45,613 nucleotides of DNA from an uncultured Microbacterium sp. (GCF_947632095.1 NZ_CANROA010000015.1:1-45613), one strand, 5' to 3'. Counted from the stretch's first letter, positions 24,401 to 30,323 are shown. A program made the numbers and translations. Notes: generated by a model not told the origin, from the sequence alone.

Positions 24401-24537
24401 TCTGCGGTCGTGGTGGTGTCCTCCACTGCTGGAGGTGCGGTGTCGTCGGCGACGGCAGCCATCGAGCCCAGCGGGACGCCAACGAGGGCGACTACTGTTG
24501 CGGCGGTGGCTTTCGCCCCAAGGTTCATTTTCTTCAT
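21496..24537 (-). CDS. Coiled-coil/CAP-domain surface protein with LAxTG-like anchor (1013 aa)
   Basis: A signal peptide (about 1-29, ending AAVA) is followed by a long Ala/Asp/Gln-rich coiled coil (about 50-385), a CAP (SCP-like) domain (about 390-600) with AIRESLGLTPWQ, MGHSNQ, ENLAWGY and IGHYLNI, then a second long coiled coil (about 610-960). It ends in LATTG, a hydrophobic helix and a basic tail (RVRQRRR), the pattern of a sortase substrate; LAxTG is the class E sortase motif of actinobacteria. A CAP head on a coiled-coil stalk is the layout of PrgA/Sec10, the surface-exclusion protein of plasmid pCF10 that blocks uptake of like plasmids. A similar role here is likely but inferred. The 60-base leader follows a CCGACCATGAT motif. 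Confidence 0.88.
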   Translation of the reverse strand: MKKMNLGAKATAATVVALVGVPLGSMAAVADDTAPPAVEDTTTTADASIPADQVEAQGHIDDAKVLVDEARDLLDEAQGNRDDAADDVDQAQSEYDDANGVVDEKTQAVEDAKNTPDVVDKKEKVEEAVDKLTEAEQALLDAKNAAENQQNVLDQKNQNLDDRTSERDAAAQDATDKRNQADTHDYNALEQAEQDARDALDTSTSNSNTKNAEKDLADTALTDAKDRQERAEQAAEDANDPAKVAQAQQDAADARQEVLDAQDDLDAKNAAQTSAQSAYDDAQAALTAALADKNASQATRDAAQAAANAAAGVLATATAEQVAAQATRDNAQSVVDAANALVLTTGAEKDAAAEALLLALAERDAANAALADAEAAAESLRVLAENAERLIAMGAAGYFETMGSTSAYNVLTDPAFTKYLSSIDLGAATSATSIENMIRALEYISEGNAIRESLGLTPWQVSDTLMAIAMANTDRANEVMGHSNQFNATENLAWGYTGTSPNTSPFRGWYDQEKVKFDNAVASGNYPGLETMTPISIQMNYPALYPQIGHYLNIIAPGTSLTGFGNAGTTQGQVMSGQGNISTANNGDGVKSLDHGRKMSAADYLADLLAYQSQVNGATSAYDDAIAEVNAARQRAQAALDALNAAETERDTTAQAAADAITAQADADQALVDAIAALDGKDTALADALADSSAANSALATAQTDFNAKSSAANGAEADLAVATGSLESAQAAQTAAQQRLADANTASTLADERVSDLANASQALADADAALAAAQADYDAAEQAASDAADALALSQSAYDAAQSANAAAQADLTAAINAESVLADAEQSVTDATDERDQAQTALDALVAAQSDATDLVTQREGELDAANAALDAARAAAQPGVDAAQAELDAAQALADQALANLEAAQAALAVADADLAVAQANYDEAVANLKSAEDALAALKQAQIDRENAANAVLAAMSAEGAAGATTLATTGSEDGLGLAGIAGISILLGAGLMSVRVRQRRRLNSSMS

Positions 24538-24604
24538 GGTGTCAGCCCGTGGAGGCTACCTTTCTCTGTGGCGTCTCAGCGAGACTGGAGGAGTGTTCCC
24601 CTGC

Positions 24605-24615
24605 ATCATGGTCGG
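24605..24615 (-). promoter_or_regulatory. CCGACCATGAT motif upstream of the surface-protein gene
   Basis: It points at the 24537 start, and the predicted leader is about 60 bases. It lies after the terminator at 24645-24680, so the surface gene is transcribed on its own. Confidence 0.6.
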
Positions 24616-24644
24616 GAGCTTCTTCGCCCCTCGCAAAAGACTAT

Positions 24645-24680
24645 CGGGCGACGAGGAGTCCCCGCCGCCCGATAGCGCAT
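24645..24680 (-). terminator. Terminator of the surface-protein remnant
   Basis: CTATCGGGCG and CGCCCGATAG form a 10-bp perfect stem; on the minus strand TCTTTTG follows. It ends the 25057 gene before the promoter of the 1013-aa gene. Confidence 0.75.
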
Positions 24681-24691
24681 TTCGCGATTTT

Positions 24692-25057
24692 CTACTGCTC
24701 CTCCGCCGGAGTCTCAGTAGTGTCCTCGGAGGATTCAACCACCGAGTTGAGGTCTGCGCGACGGCGGATCAGGAAGATCGCGATCCCGCCAAGAAGCGCG
24801 AGAAGCACTCCTCCACCGATCCACAGAGCCGGAGCCAGTGCTCCACCCGTGTACGCGATCTCGCCGGTCGGGACATCCGTGTTCGGCTTGTCTGTCTCCG
24901 GCGTCTCCGGGTTCACCGGTGGCGTGGTCGCCGTCGTGGCGGTGATCGCCTGAGTGACAGGCTCGCCGTTCAGGTAGTACGTCAGCGTGAACGCGGTGCC
25001 CTCTGGGACAGCCGATCCGTTCAGCGTGGCGCGCACGGACAGGATGCCGTTGCCCAT
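24692..25057 (-). pseudogene. C-terminal remnant of a cell-wall-anchored surface protein
   Basis: 121 residues: the end of an Ig-like or pilin-like repeat (SVPEGTAFTLTYYLNGEPV-type strand pattern), a Pro/Thr-rich wall-spanning spacer (TTPPVNPETPETDKPN), IAYTGGALAP as a sortase-like motif, a hydrophobic helix and RRR. There is no signal peptide, and a TGA stop lies 12 codons upstream, so the protein cannot be exported. Its own terminator is kept. It is probably the tail of a larger gene lost when the right-hand module joined at about 25100. A short intact gene cannot be excluded. Confidence 0.55.
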
Positions 25058-25118
25058 CTCGTCGGCGGCAACGGTCTCGTCGGAGAGGACGGTTCACTCA
25101 ACCGGATCGGACAACATC

Positions 25119-26000
25119 ATGGGCAAGGCAAGCAACAACAAGAAGAACCGCAACCGCAACCAGGGACGCCCGCAGGGGTTCCTCCCGCCACACCTCGCCG
25201 AGACCGAGCGTCGCTGGGTTGGTGGACAATTCCGCGCAAACTCGATGCCGGAGGCTGTGCGGTTCATCGAGGTGATGAACGCGGGGAACCATCTCGAACG
25301 GAAGATCAACCTCGACGCATACGCGGTGTTCCGTTTCACCGAGGAGGCGTTCGATGCAGCACATGAACACCACGTTCGCGTCAAAGACACCTCGGAGTTC
25401 GGGCTGGATGTCTCTGCGCTTCCGGCGACAAAGGGTGTGCTGCTCTGGGATGACCCGCAGGTAGGTAACTTCTGCGGGCTTCGCTGGGATGTCAACAAGG
25501 AGGGCACTCTCGACATCGAGATGCTGAGCAGCATCCACTTGCGCAATCCGCACATGAAGGCGGTGTTCGCCGAGGTTGATTCGCAAAACCCGATTCGCTC
25601 AATCTCGACGACGCAACTGAAAATCCTGATGCCCACCGGTGCCGTTGACGCACACGCGATGGCGAAGGCTATGGCGATGACGACGCTCATGCGTCTCGCA
25701 GCCGGAGCGCCTTCGGTGTTCTCGCGCGCCGAGGGTACTCAAACCGTCATTCGCGACGACCACGAAGCGAGCGGGCGAGTAACGCGGGAGTACGAAGTCC
25801 GCACAGTTGCCGAAGACGGCGCGCACCGAGCTGGGGGTTCAGGCGGTCACGCCGGATGGCAGCTCACTCACAAGAGCCACACGCGCGGACACTTCCGCAA
25901 GAACGGCACATGGGTCGAAGGGTACGTGCGCGGCGCGAACCTCCCGGAGCGTCCCCGCGTCATCACCGGCACCACTATTCGTGCGGGGGTTGCAGCATGA
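25119..26000 (+). CDS. Hypothetical protein (293 aa), first gene of right-hand unit
   Basis: A basic N-terminus (GKASNNKKNRNRNQGRP) is followed by a mixed alpha/beta protein with HTRGHFRKNGTWVEGYVRG near the end, a motif style common in actinophage and ICE proteins of unknown function. The ATG at 25119 is chosen because the conserved basic start follows it; the frame is open upstream and no clear ribosome-binding site was found. The stop overlaps the next start (ATGA). The family is not recognised. Confidence 0.7.
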   Translation: MGKASNNKKNRNRNQGRPQGFLPPHLAETERRWVGGQFRANSMPEAVRFIEVMNAGNHLERKINLDAYAVFRFTEEAFDAAHEHHVRVKDTSEFGLDVSALPATKGVLLWDDPQVGNFCGLRWDVNKEGTLDIEMLSSIHLRNPHMKAVFAEVDSQNPIRSISTTQLKILMPTGAVDAHAMAKAMAMTTLMRLAAGAPSVFSRAEGTQTVIRDDHEASGRVTREYEVRTVAEDGAHRAGGSGGHAGWQLTHKSHTRGHFRKNGTWVEGYVRGANLPERPRVITGTTIRAGVAA

Positions 26001-26533
26001 GCGCGAACATCCTCGACACAGAGACGGAACAAGAGCGCATCGGCATCGCCTGGTGGACTCGCGCAGAAAAGATTGCCGGTCGGCACATTGGAGGCGGCGA
26101 CCTCGTCTTCGCGCTCCATGACACGTTCTGCGACGACGCTTTCGAGAGCGACGATGAGTTCGCCTACGCCCTCGACCTTGCGTGGACGTGCGCGGAATAT
26201 CCAGCACGGGCGTTCGACGCTTTTTACTGGGGGCAGATGTTCGACCACCTCGGCTTCGTCAGCGACGGGGTGCGCGCACCACTCCCGCAGCGAGTGCCGA
26301 CGCTCTACCGTGCTGCGATCGACGGCGATGTCCACGGGCTCGCGTCATGGACTGATGACCTCGCGGTTGCAGTAACGTTTCTCGCTCGCCGACCGGGTGG
26401 CGAGATTTGGGTGGCAGAAGGCATCGACCCGAGCATGGTGCGCTTGCGTTCGAACGGGCGAAGCGAGCGCGAATGGGTCATTGACACCGAGTATGACCTG
26501 TCCCTCGACATCCGGCTGCACGCCCCCGCCTAA
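25997..26533 (+). CDS. Possible ADP-ribosyltransferase-fold protein (178 aa)
   Basis: It overlaps the previous gene by four bases. The C-terminal half has the spacing of small ADP-ribosyltransferase-like phage proteins: LYRAA, GLASWTDDLAVAVTFLARRP, IWVAEGIDP, then REWVIDTEYD, corresponding to an R, an S-T-x motif and a final acidic motif. The N-terminal half is helical. If the fold call is right it may modify a host protein or nucleic acid. This is pattern recognition only; it could equally be a non-catalytic relative. Confidence 0.6.
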   Translation: MSANILDTETEQERIGIAWWTRAEKIAGRHIGGGDLVFALHDTFCDDAFESDDEFAYALDLAWTCAEYPARAFDAFYWGQMFDHLGFVSDGVRAPLPQRVPTLYRAAIDGDVHGLASWTDDLAVAVTFLARRPGGEIWVAEGIDPSMVRLRSNGRSEREWVIDTEYDLSLDIRLHAPA

Positions 26534-26549
26534 CCCATGCCCACTCCGG

Positions 26550-26585
26550 GGCGGCGACCGCACGCACGTACCGTCGCCGCCCCGC
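26550..26585 (+). terminator. Strong GC hairpin after the 26533 stop
   Basis: GGGGCGGCGAC and GTCGCCGCCCC form an 11-bp stem with a 14-base loop. There is no U tract, but it lies between two units with a new promoter region following. Confidence 0.6.
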
Positions 26586-26596
26586 CAAGCGGCGCA

Positions 26597-26614
26597 TCTA
26601 ACGATTCTGTTGGC
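26597..26614. promoter_or_regulatory. TCTAAC-N6-GTT operator copy (one imperfect arm)
   Basis: TCTAAC GATTCT GTTGGC: the left arm and spacer are identical in pattern to the 28740 copy, while the right arm is degenerate. It lies 58 bases before the perfect copy. Confidence 0.5.
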
Positions 26615-26654
26615 TGAGTATTGCCTGAGAGTCGGTGGAACTACTGGAAGCACA

Positions 26655-26674
26655 TCTAACGAATCAGTTAGACT
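26655..26674 (+). promoter_or_regulatory. TCTAAC-N6-GTTAGA operator over -10 box (TAGACT)
   Basis: A perfect palindrome with 6-base arms. Its right arm overlaps TAGACT (26669-26674), so a bound protein would block the promoter of the 26711 operon. Confidence 0.65.
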
Positions 26675-26710
26675 TTGGATAACGAAAACACCAGAAGAAG
26701 GATGAAGAAC

Positions 26711-27061
26711 ATGGCTATCACCGACACCCTCTACGACCGCATCATCGCTGAAATCGCAGATGCGACCGAAGTCGAAATCATCACTGAGATCAACTACGAA
26801 ATCCTCAACACCAACGGCGACGCGCGTCTGTGCAACCCGGAGGAGGAGGTTCTCGCGAACATGGTTCACAGCGGAATGCCCATCGAGCACGACATCCGCA
26901 ACGAGACGCCCGCCACGCTCGCAGAAGAGTGGATCAACGGTGACTTCGAACCCGAGTTGAAGCGTGCGGAACTCGAAGCCGCTGCCGACGCGGCATTCGA
27001 CCGCCTTGCGGAGCACGCCGTCGCTGAAATCCTCGCGGCTCGCGCCGAAGCTGCCAACTAA
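26711..27061 (+). CDS. Very acidic hypothetical protein (116 aa)
   Basis: Acidic residues (about 30 Asp/Glu) far exceed basic ones (about 7). It is helical with no membrane segment. ATG 26711 has AGAAGG about nine bases upstream; an ATG at 26702 is too close to it. Such charge is typical of DNA-mimic anti-restriction proteins, but no ArdA or similar motif is visible, so the role is unknown. It is the first gene of the operator-controlled run to 28744. Confidence 0.75.
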   Translation: MAITDTLYDRIIAEIADATEVEIITEINYEILNTNGDARLCNPEEEVLANMVHSGMPIEHDIRNETPATLAEEWINGDFEPELKRAELEAAADAAFDRLAEHAVAEILAARAEAAN

Positions 27062-27125
27062 CCCCGATGCGCGGGGTGCCGCCCACGAGCCGCCCCGCGC
27101 ATCTCCCAAGCCATAAGGAGTAGTC

Positions 27126-27281
27126 ATGACTGCCGAACTACGCACCCAGCCGACCAAGGGCTCGGCGTACAAAGCAGCGTTCAAGAAGCGCCGCGCCGGG
27201 TACAAGTGTCCGACCGAAAGCGGATGCGCGAGCAAGGCGGAGTGCGACCGTCTCACCCGCATCTTTGGTCACGAGCACTAA
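27126..27281 (+). CDS. Small Cys-containing protein (51 aa)
   Basis: AAGGAG lies five bases before ATG. A basic N-terminus (KAAFKKRRAGYK) is followed by CPTESGCASKAEC and a final HEH, giving three Cys and two His that could hold one zinc. No family was recognised. It is supported by its excellent ribosome-binding site and its place in an evenly spaced operon. Confidence 0.65.
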   Translation: MTAELRTQPTKGSAYKAAFKKRRAGYKCPTESGCASKAECDRLTRIFGHEH

Positions 27282-27304
27282 GACCCAGACCGAAAGGAGT
27301 AGCC

Positions 27305-27433
27305 ATGACCACCATCACCCCACCCGAGCACGCGACCGTCGTGTGTCCCGTGTGTTGGAAGCCAATCTCCCGCAAGCGCTGGGATTCGCTCGGCTGCTGC
27401 CTCACGCCCCAAGAGCGAAAGGATCACCGATGA
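27305..27433 (+). CDS. Small zinc-ribbon-like protein (42 aa)
   Basis: AAAGGAG precedes ATG. CPVCWKPISRKRW, then LGCCL gives two CxxC-like pairs, a compact zinc ribbon. The stop overlaps the next start (ATGA). The size and motif suggest a nucleic-acid-binding or adaptor role; unproven. Confidence 0.65.
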   Translation: MTTITPPEHATVVCPVCWKPISRKRWDSLGCCLTPQERKDHR

Positions 27434-27669
27434 CCACCGTCACGACCCGCACCGTCCCCGCCGCAGACCTGCTCTCACTCGCGTCTCTGCCGGTGGTGCC
27501 GACCATGATTTCGGTAGCGACACCCCTCGACAGCGAGGTTGTGCGCCACGTCATCACCGCTTCGATTCCAACCCGCCCGCGCCGCACGATGCGACCCGAG
27601 TCCCCGATCTTTGACCAAACCCCGCGCAGTGCGCGCACTCACCTCGCTCTGGAAGGAGCAACCTCATGA
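27430..27669 (+). CDS. Hypothetical protein (79 aa)
   Basis: Four-base overlaps join it to genes on both sides, which is the main support. It is Thr/Pro/Arg-rich with no recognised domain. A CCGACCATGAT copy lies inside it (27499-27509) and could give a second start for downstream genes or be coincidental. Confidence 0.6.
   Translation: MTTVTTRTVPAADLLSLASLPVVPTMISVATPLDSEVVRHVITASIPTRPRRTMRPESPIFDQTPRSARTHLALEGATS
27499..27509 (+). promoter_or_regulatory. CCGACCATGAT motif inside a coding region
   Basis: The only copy within a gene. No start codon lies six bases downstream; it may be chance or an internal promoter. Confidence 0.3.
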
Positions 27670-27953
27670 GCACATTCATCGCACCCGGACAGTATGCCGC
27701 CGACCACAAGGACAGCTTCCTTGTGGACGGAACAGCGACGCTTGGTGACCTCCCCGGAGCAGAGCCTTCGGTTGGCGACCGCATCCTCGTGCGTCGTCCC
27801 CGCATCGTGCGCGGTCGGGTCGCCAGTAGTGCGGCGCGCGCCTATGTCGTCGAGGGTGTAGAGACGCGCGAGACGCAGGTTCGCGAGAACGGTGTTCACC
27901 TCACGCGCGACATGACCAACGTGCGCATTCGACTTGTGCCAGGAGGCAACTGA
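27666..27953 (+). CDS. Hypothetical beta-rich protein (95 aa)
   Basis: It overlaps the previous gene by four bases and the DUF2637 gene by one (TGATG). Alternating hydrophobic strands (VGDRILVRRPRIVRGRV, AYVVEGVETRET, MTNVRIRLVPGG) suggest a small beta-barrel, perhaps OB-like. No family was recognised. Confidence 0.7.
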   Translation: MSTFIAPGQYAADHKDSFLVDGTATLGDLPGAEPSVGDRILVRRPRIVRGRVASSAARAYVVEGVETRETQVRENGVHLTRDMTNVRIRLVPGGN

Positions 27954-28744
27954 TGCCTCGCAAAGCCGGATTCCTCGGCGACTCCCGCGCTCTCAGTGTG
28001 ACCGCGATTGTTCTCGCGGTCGTCGTCGCGGCGGCGCTCTTTGTCGTTTCGTACCAGGGGCTCGCTCACGCCGCAGAGGCGATCGGGCTGCACAGCACCC
28101 CGTGGGTCGTGCCGCTCGCTATCGACGGCGGCATCCTCGTTGCCGGTCTACTGGCGGCGGTCAAGCGCGGACAGCGCCGGAAGGCGACCCTCGAACTCAC
28201 GATTCTTTGGTCGGCGACGTTGGCATCCTCGGGCGCGAACTACCTTGCGCACGCGGAGCGAGGAGATGGCGTTCTTGCGATTGTCGTAGCGACCGCCGCG
28301 CCCGTGTTCTTTCTCGCGATCACAGAGTCGATCATCCGCACGATCATTCAAGACGAAGCGCCCGAGCGTAAGCCCCGCCGCAAGCGCATCCAGACCGCCG
28401 TCACAGAGCCCGCAGTCGCGTCTGTACCGGCTGCCGCCACCCCCGCAACCAAGCTCGCCCCGAAGTGCGATTCGCGACCCGTGTCGGCTGCTGTATCGCT
28501 TGAATCTCTGACACCAGAGGTTGCCGCGATGGTCGAGGAGTTCCGCGCGGTTGCGCACGACCCTGCATCCTCTGAGGGTGGCGCGGTGAGCGATCGCATG
28601 AGTGCGCTGCTGCTTTCGCTGGTCGACGACCATGATGTACGTGCGGTTGACCTGTCTCGCATTGCAGGACACGCCGACGCCGCACGACTGCGAGCGCGTC
28701 TCAAGAAGGCGCGCGACCAGCAGAAAAATCTCGTATCCGTATAA
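27953..28744 (+). CDS. DUF2637 membrane protein with C-terminal HTH tail (263 aa)
   Basis: Four membrane helices in the first 125 residues (AIVLAVVVAAALFVVSYQGL; WVVPLAIDGGILVAGLLAAV; LELTILWSATLASSGANYLA; GVLAIVVATAAPVFFLAITE) with the PLAIDGGI and NYLAHA signatures of DUF2637. This family is found on actinobacterial ICEs and plasmids near transfer or spread genes. A basic cytoplasmic linker (PERKPRRKRIQ) and a helical tail (DVRAVDLSRIAGHADAARLR) resemble a small HTH that could tether DNA to the membrane. It is the last gene of the 26711 unit. Confidence 0.85.
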   Translation: MPRKAGFLGDSRALSVTAIVLAVVVAAALFVVSYQGLAHAAEAIGLHSTPWVVPLAIDGGILVAGLLAAVKRGQRRKATLELTILWSATLASSGANYLAHAERGDGVLAIVVATAAPVFFLAITESIIRTIIQDEAPERKPRRKRIQTAVTEPAVASVPAAATPATKLAPKCDSRPVSAAVSLESLTPEVAAMVEEFRAVAHDPASSEGGAVSDRMSALLLSLVDDHDVRAVDLSRIAGHADAARLRARLKKARDQQKNLVSV

Positions 28745-28759
28745 CGATTCTGTTAGAAT
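28740..28759 (+). promoter_or_regulatory. TATAAC-N6-GTTAGA operator with -10 box (TAGAAT)
   Basis: The operator's right arm merges with TAGAAT (28754-28759), ten bases before ATG 28770. The spacer GATTCT is the same as at 26603. Confidence 0.65.
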
Positions 28760-28769
28760 AGCTTTCACT

Positions 28770-29207
28770 ATGACCTCAACCCCCGACACTCGCGAAGCCA
28801 CCGCTCGTTTTCGTGCTGCCGCCAAGAAGCGTGCCGCCGCCGTCGTGACGCTGGACGAAGCGAACACTGCTCTAGCTGTAGCGATGGATGCCGTGCATAA
28901 ATCCGGGGAGATGGAGTGGTCGGACATTGCTGCGGTTGCCGGTGTTGCGCCTGTGGATGCTGACCCCGCCGCGACCGCGATGTGGCGCACACGGAACATG
29001 CCCGGAGCCGCGAAGAAGGTCGTCCACCCTGACACGAGCGTCGAGGGGTGGCTAACGCTCTCGGAGGCTGCGACGGTGCTAGGTCTGACTGCCGCGCAGT
29101 TTCGCGCCCGACTCAAGAATCCCTTGAACCCTGTCCATCAGCGCGTGACCGCCCATAAGGGTTGGCGTCGCAACCGTGAGGTCACGTTCTACGGGGTCAC
29201 CGACTAG
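28770..29207 (+). CDS. HTH protein (145 aa), candidate regulator of the TCTAAC operators
   Basis: The N-terminal half has a helical segment and MEWSDIAAVAGVAP, the same HTH style as at 17770 and 19297. The C-terminal half has a second HTH (LTLSEAATVLGLTAAQFRAR) and an Arg-rich end. Its promoter carries the TCTAAC-type operator, so it may repress itself and the 26711 unit. This is inferred from layout. Confidence 0.75.
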   Translation: MTSTPDTREATARFRAAAKKRAAAVVTLDEANTALAVAMDAVHKSGEMEWSDIAAVAGVAPVDADPAATAMWRTRNMPGAAKKVVHPDTSVEGWLTLSEAATVLGLTAAQFRARLKNPLNPVHQRVTAHKGWRRNREVTFYGVTD

Positions 29208-29249
29208 TCCCTGGCTTCTCGTTGGCGCTCACCTTTCTGGAAGGAAATC

Positions 29250-29840
29250 ATGCGCCGCATCTTCGCCGCCGACCGCCTCATCAAAGCGTGGATGACCCTG
29301 ATGGCGAGCGCCGCTCTTGCAATGGTCGTGCTGCTTGTGCTCGGCATCGGTCACCGCGTGGACTACACAGCCGCCTCAGACGCCTACGAGCGCCCTGTGA
29401 CGGTCTCTGCGCAGACCGGGGCGCACGCACAGGTGCTCGCCGAGCAGCTCGTGGGGGAGCCGGTCACGATCCGCTTCGATGCGGATTCGGTGTGCCGGGG
29501 TGCGTATGCGTGCGTCTTCGCGAACGATCACCGCGTCATCCATCTACCACCAGCAGAGCCGATCCTCCCCGGAGCGTTCGCGGGGATGGTGATTCATGAA
29601 GCGGTGCACGTGTATGCGTACGAGCACGACCTTGACGTGAGCGAGTTCGACGTGATCGACTCAACCGTCGCTGCGAAAGAAGCGGTCGCGGATTGCGCGG
29701 CGCGCATCCTCTCGCGGACGATGACGAACTATCTGACTTGCCCCGCCGAGTGGCAGCTTCGCGCACTCGACGTGTTGGGGATCGAGAGAGTCGCCACGAT
29801 CTACATTGACCGTGAGGCTCAGGTGGGAGTGTGGCGCTAA
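29250..29840 (+). CDS. Membrane-anchored HExxH metalloprotease-like protein (196 aa)
   Basis: An N-terminal membrane helix (about 14-35) with the catalytic domain outside. MVIHEAVHVYAYEHD (about 113-127) gives the zinc HExxH, and KEAVADCAARIL about 30 residues later supplies the likely third ligand Glu. GGAAGG precedes ATG by seven bases. It may trim the cell wall or a surface protein during transfer; wall hydrolases and proteases are usual on conjugative elements. It converges on the excisionase gene with a four-base overlap. Confidence 0.8.
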   Translation: MRRIFAADRLIKAWMTLMASAALAMVVLLVLGIGHRVDYTAASDAYERPVTVSAQTGAHAQVLAEQLVGEPVTIRFDADSVCRGAYACVFANDHRVIHLPPAEPILPGAFAGMVIHEAVHVYAYEHDLDVSEFDVIDSTVAAKEAVADCAARILSRTMTNYLTCPAEWQLRALDVLGIERVATIYIDREAQVGVWR

Positions 29841-30046
29841 GCCGCTGCCGCGAGCACGTTGGTCGAGGTGGTCTTGCGCGACTCAAACCACGCGATCACA
29901 TCAGCACGCGCATACCGAATATCGGTTCGCGACAACTTGATGAAGGGCGGGGTGTGATCGCCGCCCATCCAGCGCATCTTCGCGAGTCGCTGGCGGTTGA
30001 AGCCAAACTCGCGGCAAACTTCGTCGATCGTGAGCAAATCATCCAT
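29837..30046 (-). CDS. xis: AlpA/Xis-type excisionase
   Basis: A 69-aa single MerR-like HTH (LLTIDEVCREFGFNRQRLAK, then FIKLSRTDIRYARADVIAWF), the usual form of excisionases of integrase-driven elements. It should bind near attR, 225 bases away, and steer the integrase to excision. The start ATG 30046 has GAGGAGAAGG upstream, in a roughly 23-base leader after a CCGACCATGAT motif, so it shares its promoter type with the integrase. Confidence 0.9.
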   Translation of the reverse strand: MDDLLTIDEVCREFGFNRQRLAKMRWMGGDHTPPFIKLSRTDIRYARADVIAWFESRKTTSTNVLAAAA

Positions 30047-30075
30047 TTTTCCTTCTCCTCTTTCAGGTTCCTCTC

Positions 30076-30086
30076 ATCATGGTCGG
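30076..30086 (-). promoter_or_regulatory. CCGACCATGAT motif upstream of the excisionase
   Basis: It is preceded directly by CCGACCATC, so the first nine bases are nearly doubled. This couples excisionase expression to that of the integrase and other element genes. Confidence 0.6.
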
Positions 30087-30271
30087 GATGGTCGGGGCTC
30101 GTACCGCACCCAGAATCAGCCTCCAGAAGCCTCCAGAATTGGACACATTTTGGACACGTCCCATCGGAATCGTGGGGAATCGAGAGATACGCGGTGAGCC
30201 AGAAAAGCCCGGAATCATGCGGAAACAGGGGAGAGGGAGGGTGCTTTTGAGCCTCCAGAGCACTCCAGAAA

Positions 30272-30317
30272 CGCCCTCTCACGGCGGTAACGCGGGTTCG
30301 AATCCCGCTGGGGTCAC
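30272..30317. repeat. attR (46-bp direct repeat)
   Basis: This is the second copy of the 46-bp core in 32..77. It holds only the 3' half of tRNA-Glu, so it is not a gene. The original chromosomal sequence downstream of the tRNA, including its terminator, follows it. Confidence 0.93.
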
Positions 30318-30323
30318 GCAACA

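Larger units (their letters stand above)
32..30317. mobile_element. tRNA-Glu-integrated mobile element, about 30.3 kb
   Basis: The element is bounded by a perfect 46-bp direct repeat (32..77 and 30272..30317) made of the 3' part of the tRNA-Glu gene plus one base. A tyrosine integrase lies just inside the left end and an excisionase just inside the right end. It carries restriction-modification, HNH, replication-like, surface and DUF2637 genes plus two insertion sequences. DUF2637 and replication-relaxation-like proteins are known from actinobacterial integrative conjugative elements and plasmids. No relaxase and no FtsK/TraB-like ATPase was seen, so autonomous conjugation is doubtful. It could be an integrative mobilizable element, a decayed ICE or an integrated plasmid. 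Confidence 0.93.

Noticed and set aside
21484..24675. Long open frame on the plus strand opposite the 1013-aa surface gene
   Set aside because: It is a shadow of the highly repetitive, GC-biased coiled-coil gene; the minus-strand frame has a signal peptide, a CAP domain, an anchor and a ribosome-binding site.
28629..28640. CGACCATGATGT inside the DUF2637 gene
   Set aside because: It lacks the first base of the motif, is within coding sequence and has no suitable start nearby.
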